Shown here in pieces: positions 5,808 through 10,539 of a stretch of 10,539 bases of DNA. Both the position numbers and the translations under genes were made by a program. The notes under the pieces were generated by a model. That model worked only from the letters and a program-made list of their open reading frames with translations, searched no databases and had not been told where the DNA came from. Each line of letters starts with the position of its first letter. Positions within the stretch are counted from its first letter, which is position 1. Origin of the DNA: Muribaculaceae bacterium (GTDB taxonomy: Bacteria > Bacteroidota > Bacteroidia > Bacteroidales > Muribaculaceae); contig JAFZSS010000026.1 in assembly GCA_017619255.1 (NCBI GenBank), forward strand, positions 1 through 10,539, in the 5' to 3' direction.

Positions 5808-8342
5808 TTATTTGTTGAGAACTGTTTCCTCCTCGCCTTTCTTACGGAACTTGTCACCGAAAATGGCATAGTTGATGGCGAGCAAGAGCAACAGATAAAT
5901 GGCAATGACAGCAATCTTGGCCCAGGTCTGGGTCTTGCTGACCTCGTCAGGGGCAAACTTGAAGTCAATCTCGTGGTCACCGGCAGGGAGCTGCAGGGCA
6001 CGCAGGACATAGTTCGCGCGGCCCATCTCGACGGGCTTGCCGTCAACGGTTACTTTCCAGCCCCACGGGAAATATACCTCGCTGAAGACGGCCAGGCCAC
6101 CACTGGCACTATGGCTCTTATAGGTCAGGTGGTTGGGCGCATAACTGGTCTCGTAGATGGTGTCACCAGGTTGCACAGCCTTGGCCTCGCCCAACTGCTG
6201 CTTGAACTGCGCATCGGCGACGGCGCTAACAGCGGGATTGAAGTTATCCATGAATGCCATCTCTTCATCGGCGGTGTTGACATAGGTGAGCGAGTCCACA
6301 AACCAGGCGTTGCCCAGGGCCCCGGGGTTGCGCTGCACTGTCTGGTCATCAATAATGATGTAACGGGTATTGAGCATGTTCAGCACCTGCATGTTGTTGT
6401 TGGCAATCTGGTTATTGATCAGGTCATTGTAACGCGACAACTTGGCGGCATGATAGCCACCGACCGCCTTGTGGAAGAAGCTGGGCATTGCCTCGCCGAA
6501 ATGTTGCAAGTCCATCACGCGATAGTTCATGTCCTTGTCCTGAAGGATTTGGGTATCCACGGGACGCGGCGCGTAGTTATTCTCAGGCACCTCATAACGG
6601 GAGGTGAAAGTATCGGCATTAATGTAGCGCTTGTTCACCGTGTACATGTCCACGAGCACTATGCCCGCCATGATGAGGACGGCTGCCAACTCGTTAAGTT
6701 TGCCCTTGAGAGCGGCAAAGATGACACCAAAGCCCACGAGGACGATGAGCAGGCTGCGCCAAGCATCGGCGCTGACCAATGCTCCTCGCACGGCTGCGAT
6801 GGCGGCATCAATGGTGGGATACTGCTGGATTTCACCTGTAGCGACCAGACCCTTGTATTCATCGGCAGAGAAATGGCCGAATACACTGGGCACCAAAGCA
6901 CTAAGCAGGCAAATGGCAGCACACAGGCCGAAGGAGACCATGAGCGGCACCTTGTGCTTGCGCCAGCCGTCCGGTTCCTTGAAGAGTTCCCGCAATCCCA
7001 ACACCGCGAGGATGGGCATCGCAATCTCGGCGATCACCAGTATAGAAGATACCGTACGGAACTTATTGTACATCGGGAAGTGGTCAATCATCCAATCGGT
7101 GAGCCACATCATGTTGTGGCCCCACGAGAGCAGGATGCTGATAATCGTGATGATGAGCAACGCCCACTTGACAGGTCCCTTGACAATCAAGCACCCCAAC
7201 AGAAACAGAGCACAGATGAGGGCACCCACATACACGGGGCCATTGGTCATCGGTTGGTCACCGAAATACTGTGTGAACTGGTGCAACGCTTGATATTCAG
7301 TCTGTCCCATTTCCCCGTTATTGGACATCTGCTCGGCCTTGGGAGTGTCGCTGAGCAAGAGCGGGCGGTTCTCACCATGCTCAGGCTTGATAGAGGCACC
7401 ACCCTTGCAGTTAGGGATAAGCAAGGTGAATGTCTCGCCCTTGCCGTAGCTCCACTGAGTGATATAGTCCTTGTCCAATCCACCTTCGGTCGGCTTAGCA
7501 TTGACAGCGTCCTCTCCCTTGGCAGTGAGTTCGCTGTGGCCTCCACGCATGGTTTCCTGGGTGTACTTATAGGTCAAGGTCAGGTTGGGCGAGTTAGCGA
7601 GCAGCGCAAGCGCAGCAGCCACAATCAGACATGCCGTGGCGATGCACCAGCGGCCTATCTTCTTGTCCATGATGGCCTTCACCAAGAAAGCGATGACCAG
7701 TGCCCCAATGAGGAACATCGAGTAGTAGGTCATCTGCACATGGTTGCTGGCGAGTTGCAGGGCGGCGAAGAGCGCTGCCACCGCCATACCGCCCAGATAC
7801 TTGCCACGATAGCACCACACGATGCCAGCGATGGTGGGCGGGATGTAGGCGAGTACCATGAGTTTCCAGATGTGACCCGCGCCCATGAGGATGAAGAAGT
7901 AACTCGAAAAAGCGTAGCCGATGGCGCCCAACACGGCATAATACCACTTGACCTTAAAGGCCAACATCAGCAGGAAGAAGCCCAGCATGAGGATGAACAG
8001 CCAGCTCACAGGCTGAGGAAAGCCCAAGCGGTAAAGTGCCGAAGCGGGATTCAGATAGCTGGTCCCTTCATAGGACGGGGCAATCTGGAAGGTGGGCATG
8101 CCACCGAACAAGGCATCGGTCCACCACGACTTCTCGCCTGTCTGCTGTTCAAAGTTGTTGACTTCCTGACTGTTGGCAATACCCTGCATCACATCGTGCT
8201 GCTGCAGGACATCACCGTTCACATCGTTAGGATAGAAATAAATCCATGCGATGGCGGCAAAGGCCACGACCGCAATCGCGAAGTGAATCACATCGCCCAG
8301 CGTGAGCGACCCGATCAGTTTCTTGTCTAAATTACTTTTCAT
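5808..8342 (-). CDS. YfhO family multi-spanning membrane protein
   Basis: An 844-residue inner-membrane protein of the YfhO family (GT-C-like fold). Bacillus YfhO is linked to glycosylation of cell-wall polymers; the Bacteroidota members have no settled role, so transfer of a sugar from a lipid carrier to an envelope polymer is inference. The first membrane helix is at about 18-37. It is followed by a loop containing Asp44 and Asp50 (DVLQQHD, 44-50), where GT-C enzymes carry their catalytic acid, and then WWTDALFGGMPTFQI (73-87), typical of the family. Many hydrophobic segments follow up to about residue 600, then a soluble extracytoplasmic region of some 200 residues, and a last helix at about 808-829 before a basic tail. 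The length is normal for the group. The ATG at 8342 is preceded by a -7 box at 8384-8391. The methyltransferase-like gene follows after 10 bp. Confidence 0.88.
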   Translation of the reverse strand: MKSNLDKKLIGSLTLGDVIHFAIAVVAFAAIAWIYFYPNDVNGDVLQQHDVMQGIANSQEVNNFEQQTGEKSWWTDALFGGMPTFQIAPSYEGTSYLNPASALYRLGFPQPVSWLFILMLGFFLLMLAFKVKWYYAVLGAIGYAFSSYFFILMGAGHIWKLMVLAYIPPTIAGIVWCYRGKYLGGMAVAALFAALQLASNHVQMTYYSMFLIGALVIAFLVKAIMDKKIGRWCIATACLIVAAALALLANSPNLTLTYKYTQETMRGGHSELTAKGEDAVNAKPTEGGLDKDYITQWSYGKGETFTLLIPNCKGGASIKPEHGENRPLLLSDTPKAEQMSNNGEMGQTEYQALHQFTQYFGDQPMTNGPVYVGALICALFLLGCLIVKGPVKWALLIITIISILLSWGHNMMWLTDWMIDHFPMYNKFRTVSSILVIAEIAMPILAVLGLRELFKEPDGWRKHKVPLMVSFGLCAAICLLSALVPSVFGHFSADEYKGLVATGEIQQYPTIDAAIAAVRGALVSADAWRSLLIVLVGFGVIFAALKGKLNELAAVLIMAGIVLVDMYTVNKRYINADTFTSRYEVPENNYAPRPVDTQILQDKDMNYRVMDLQHFGEAMPSFFHKAVGGYHAAKLSRYNDLINNQIANNNMQVLNMLNTRYIIIDDQTVQRNPGALGNAWFVDSLTYVNTADEEMAFMDNFNPAVSAVADAQFKQQLGEAKAVQPGDTIYETSYAPNHLTYKSHSASGGLAVFSEVYFPWGWKVTVDGKPVEMGRANYVLRALQLPAGDHEIDFKFAPDEVSKTQTWAKIAVIAIYLLLLLAINYAIFGDKFRKKGEEETVLNK

Positions 8343-8383
8343 TATATCTTTGTCTGTTATTTGATTTTCAAGAATACAACCTG

Positions 8384-8391
8384 CAAAAGTA
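8384..8391 (-). promoter_or_regulatory. -7 promoter box for the YfhO/methyltransferase unit
   Basis: The plus strand reads CAAAAGTA, so the minus strand reads TACTTTTG (TAnnTTTG), followed by CAGG. It lies 41 bp before the ATG, giving a leader of about 35 nt. A TTTG (plus-strand CAAA, 8404-8407) lies 12 bp upstream. The surrounding bases closely match those around the box at 20-27. Confidence 0.6.
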
Positions 8392-8490
8392 GTAAAAAGT
8401 TTTCAAACTCTATACCTTAAACCACAAACCATCAAATCAAGCGTAACCAAAAAACGGAAAAAGAGATTTTATTGCCCAGTAGGCATGCAT

Positions 8491-8540
8491 GAAAAAGCCA
8501 AAGGAGAACCCTCGGTTGATAGAGGGAATTCTCCTTTGGC
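8491..8540 (-). terminator. Intrinsic terminator of the 545-residue secreted protein gene
   Basis: A 12-bp perfect stem (8497-8508 with 8529-8540) is extended by a second 5-bp stem (8509-8513 with 8522-8526) after a two-base bulge. On the minus strand it is followed directly by TTTTTC. It starts 28 bp past the stop codon at 8569, as expected for rho-independent termination. Confidence 0.88.
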
Positions 8541-8568
8541 AGGAAAAAATTTCGTAAAGAAATATGCG

Positions 8569-10206
8569 TTAACGCATGACCTTAGTGGTCTTGGTGCTGC
8601 CGTCGCTGTAGTGGGTCACCACGATATTCAAGCCATCGTAAGGCTTGTCGCTGGCGATACCCTGCAGGTTGTAATAGGTCTTGCCCATCTCGTTCCCGGT
8701 ATTGATCTCGGTAGCACCGGTAGTATAGTCTGACCAAGGCACTTCTGTTTCAACCACATAGAATACCGGCATCCATGAGGGATAACTATACTTGAGAGGA
8801 ATCATCGGGTTAACCTGGTAATACATGCGAATGAGGAACGAGATGCCATCTTCGGCCGAGGCTGCCGTTGCACCGAATTCGTAGATGTAGCTCTCCGGAT
8901 CACCAAAGACTACCTGGGTTTCATCTTCATCAACTCCACAATCTTCAATGAGTTCAAAAGTCTCGCGCTCAGTTTCAGTATCATTTATGAGTTGACCATT
9001 CTCATAAACGCAGTAGCGCGGGTCACTGCATTTTTTCCAGATGCGGTACCTGACAGGTGTATATTCCCATGTCGCATATTTGGGCATGGTTGCGCTGATG
9101 TAGAATACCGGGTTAAAGAACAAGCACAACTGGCCGTTCTCGTCCAACCAACTGTCAGAAGAACCAGGCATGGTGGTGGTACCCTGCAGCAAGACATCCA
9201 AGCCGGCAACACCGGTCTTGGAAGTAAAACCACCGTAACTGTTATCGCCATCTTGCTTCACGCGGTCCTCACCGTCGGTCCACATTACGGGCACATAGGT
9301 CATGAAGTCACCATACCCGCCGGTGACCACCTTGCTACTGTCATTGCGGGCGATTGAATAGTAATGCTCCTGTACCCCATAGTACTCGGGCAGGAATTCG
9401 CTCTCCTCAACATAGTCAACAAAGGTGTTATTTTCGACAGCGGTCATGTGTGAGATTTCAACACTAGGATAAGTATTGTCACCGCGTAGGATGCTGTATA
9501 CCTTAACCGGCATACCGCCCTCATCGTCATCGACGCGATCGAAGTAGTACTCGGCGTTCTTAACTCCTGCAGTCAGTTTAGCATCAGTGTCCGCCCAAAT
9601 CTCCTCCCATGTATAGAATCCCAGGTTGTAGGAATAGGGTACTACATTGTTCACCTGAACAACATTTGAGGAGTAATCGCTTTCGGCAACTTGGAGGAAA
9701 TAGTTATATTTCCAAATGAAATTCTCGTTATCATTTTCTTGAGAGAGGCCAGCCGTGAATTGATCAACAAGGACGATACTCTCCAAGTCGACAAAGAAAT
9801 CTTGGACGATGGGCAAAGTTCCTTCGGTAACCAGGTCAAGATCATAGTCGGCTAGCGGTTCCTGGTTCTGGTAGGTAATCTCATAGTTCACAACATCACC
9901 GTCCATGGTGAAATACAAATCGGCCACAGGAGTCCCGACAGTTTCTTCAGCATAATATACTGAATTGCGATAGAGGACGAAGTGGTCGGCGCCATTCTGA
10001 ATGCTATAAATATTTAGCGCCCCCTCACCACTCTCATTCTCAAGCGTGAAGAAGTGACGATAGTAGTTACATTCATCGGCGGGCACGAAATCGGATTCGA
10101 CGTGCTGAAGAGCAAGAACCATATAAAAATCTTGCGCCTGGGCACCAAGCATCCCAAACAACATAAACAAGGCTGCAAAGAGCCATGATTTGTAATTTTG
10201 CATCAT
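8569..10206 (-). CDS. Secreted protein of unknown function with YNLQG-type C-terminal tail
   Basis: A 545-residue exported protein. A signal peptide (about 1-24) ends in AQA with Gln25 as the predicted first mature residue, i.e. type I signal peptidase cleavage rather than a lipobox. The mature part is acidic and rich in Tyr, Asp, Glu and Val, with many short beta-strand-like segments, consistent with an all-beta surface protein; no family is recognised in the body. It holds five cysteines, four of them between about residues 360 and 430. The last 36 residues start TYYNLQGIASDKP and end in TKTTKVMR, resembling the C-terminal sorting/Por-secretion-type tails frequent in Bacteroidales exported proteins, here in a short form. 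This suggests surface display or release, but the window has no secretion genes to support it. Either ATG, at 10206 or 10203, could be the start. It is a single-gene unit with a canonical promoter and strong terminator. Confidence 0.8.
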   Translation of the reverse strand: MMQNYKSWLFAALFMLFGMLGAQAQDFYMVLALQHVESDFVPADECNYYRHFFTLENESGEGALNIYSIQNGADHFVLYRNSVYYAEETVGTPVADLYFTMDGDVVNYEITYQNQEPLADYDLDLVTEGTLPIVQDFFVDLESIVLVDQFTAGLSQENDNENFIWKYNYFLQVAESDYSSNVVQVNNVVPYSYNLGFYTWEEIWADTDAKLTAGVKNAEYYFDRVDDDEGGMPVKVYSILRGDNTYPSVEISHMTAVENNTFVDYVEESEFLPEYYGVQEHYYSIARNDSSKVVTGGYGDFMTYVPVMWTDGEDRVKQDGDNSYGGFTSKTGVAGLDVLLQGTTTMPGSSDSWLDENGQLCLFFNPVFYISATMPKYATWEYTPVRYRIWKKCSDPRYCVYENGQLINDTETERETFELIEDCGVDEDETQVVFGDPESYIYEFGATAASAEDGISFLIRMYYQVNPMIPLKYSYPSWMPVFYVVETEVPWSDYTTGATEINTGNEMGKTYYNLQGIASDKPYDGLNIVVTHYSDGSTKTTKVMR

Positions 10207-10257
10207 AACAAGAACTGATTAAAGGTTAATAATTTAGTATATTGACTTGGACAACGG

Positions 10258-10288
10258 CAAAAATAAGCAAAAATATTATAATCTCAAA
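10258..10288 (-). promoter_or_regulatory. Complete Bacteroidota promoter (-33 and -7) for the secreted protein gene
   Basis: The minus strand shows TTTG (plus-strand CAAA at 10285-10288), a 19-bp spacer, then TATTTTTG (plus-strand CAAAAATA at 10258-10265). This is the textbook Bacteroidota TTTG-N19-TAnnTTTG arrangement and the only one in the window with the canonical spacing. The leader is about 45 nt. Confidence 0.68.
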
Positions 10289-10296
10289 GAAAAATC

Positions 10297-10355
10297 ACAA
10301 AAAAATAAAAGGCAGGCTTAAAACAACCGTTTTCAGATTGCCAAGCTTGCCTTTT
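10297..10355 (-). terminator. Intrinsic terminator of the cytidine deaminase gene, with nested hairpin
   Basis: A 13-bp stem (10307-10319 with 10343-10355, one G-T wobble) encloses a 23-base loop that itself contains a perfect 5-bp hairpin (AAAAC 10320-10324 with GTTTT 10329-10333). On the minus strand it is followed by ATTTTTTTGTG. It begins 31 bp after the cytidine deaminase stop, so it fits a rho-independent terminator for that gene. Confidence 0.82.
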
Positions 10356-10385
10356 ATGTGATGCGGGCCGTGTTGTCTAAAAAAC

Positions 10386-10539
10386 TTAGAACTCGGTGAA
10401 GGACAACGGCATGGTGTCCTTGAAGCTGTCGAGGATGTAAATCTTCTCCTTGCCGGCAAGAATCAGTTCGATAGGATGTCCATTCTTCTCAAACTCCATG
10501 AATGCCTGACGGCACACGCCACAGGGAGCCGTCGGCTCC
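10386..10539 (-). CDS. cdd: Cytidine deaminase, C-terminal part (gene runs off the right edge)
   Basis: The final 50 codons of a cytidine deaminase, which converts cytidine and deoxycytidine to uridine and deoxyuridine in pyrimidine salvage in the cytoplasm. The visible frame begins EPTAPCGVCRQAF; PCGVCRQ is the zinc-binding motif of the family, with both cysteines as zinc ligands. The catalytic HAE motif would lie upstream, outside the window. The rest (IELILAGKEKIYIL, then DTMPLSFTEF) matches the usual C-terminal end of the homotetrameric/dimeric bacterial enzymes, in which the closing LP/F-rich segment completes the active site. The stop is TAA at 10386-10388. The frame was too short and edge-truncated to be obvious but is unambiguous from the motif. 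It is followed by its own terminator. Confidence 0.92.
   Translation of the reverse strand, partial: EPTAPCGVCRQAFMEFEKNGHPIELILAGKEKIYILDSFKDTMPLSFTEF

Noticed and set aside
5798..6046. Upstream extension of the methyltransferase-like frame into the YfhO gene
   Set aside because: The added 83 residues are Ser/Pro/Arg-rich and antithetical to the family N-terminus; they come from an alternate frame of the YfhO gene.
5973..8330. A 785-codon open frame on the plus strand antisense to the YfhO gene
   Set aside because: It is fully antisense to a clear membrane-protein gene. Its translation is rich in His, Gly, Asp, Glu and Arg with no domain or plausible start region, which is the expected mirror of hydrophobic codons. 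It is a shadow frame.
8343..8490. Possible small gene or RNA between the YfhO promoter and the terminator at 8491
   Set aside because: Apart from the promoter and a short TGCC/GGCA repeat near 8473-8485 nothing coherent is seen; the only open frame there runs through the terminator and into the antisense of the secreted-protein gene.

Overview
The window looks like chromosomal DNA from a member of the Bacteroidota, most likely the order Bacteroidales (Muribaculaceae or Prevotella-like; the genus cannot be fixed from the sequence). Three things point there. Nearly every transcription unit is preceded by the Bacteroidota -7 promoter element TAnnTTTG. The starts lack a clear Shine-Dalgarno sequence. 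The protein families are also typical: SDR-type threonine dehydrogenase, a sirtuin lacking the zinc cysteines, multiple FKBP isomerases, a YfhO-family membrane protein, and a secreted protein with a YNLQG-type C-terminal tail. Coding DNA is GC-balanced and the intergenic gaps are AT-rich.

Layout. 1-149: an upstream gap with two divergent -7 boxes, one firing left out of the window and one serving a small DUF2752 membrane protein (150-527, +). 603-1985 (+): promoter, SDR-type L-threonine 3-dehydrogenase, then a small lipoprotein 10 bp downstream. A perfect 18-bp inverted repeat (2002-2046) separates this unit from a convergent sirtuin gene (2066-2773, -). The sirtuin shares a divergent promoter region (2831-2889) with a cluster of three tandem FKBP-type peptidyl-prolyl isomerases (2921-5017, +): one with no visible signal peptide and two lipoproteins, ending at an intrinsic terminator (5044-5080). 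The minus strand then carries a two-gene unit, an 844-residue YfhO-family membrane protein (5808-8342) followed 10 bp later by a small methyltransferase-like protein (5102-5797). Next is a monocistronic 545-residue secreted protein (8569-10206, -) with its own promoter and terminator. The 3' end of a cytidine deaminase gene (10386-10539, -), with its terminator, runs off the right edge.

How the genes work together. The FKBP cluster is the most coherent group: related prolyl isomerases/chaperones aimed at more than one cell compartment, with the first two copies clearly recent duplicates. The other units look like ordinary housekeeping or envelope genes. I see no mobile element, CRISPR array, tRNA or rRNA, and no clear defence or other novel multi-gene system. 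The main open questions are the 545-residue secreted protein, the 119-residue lipoprotein, the roles of the three FKBPs, and the YfhO/methyltransferase pair.
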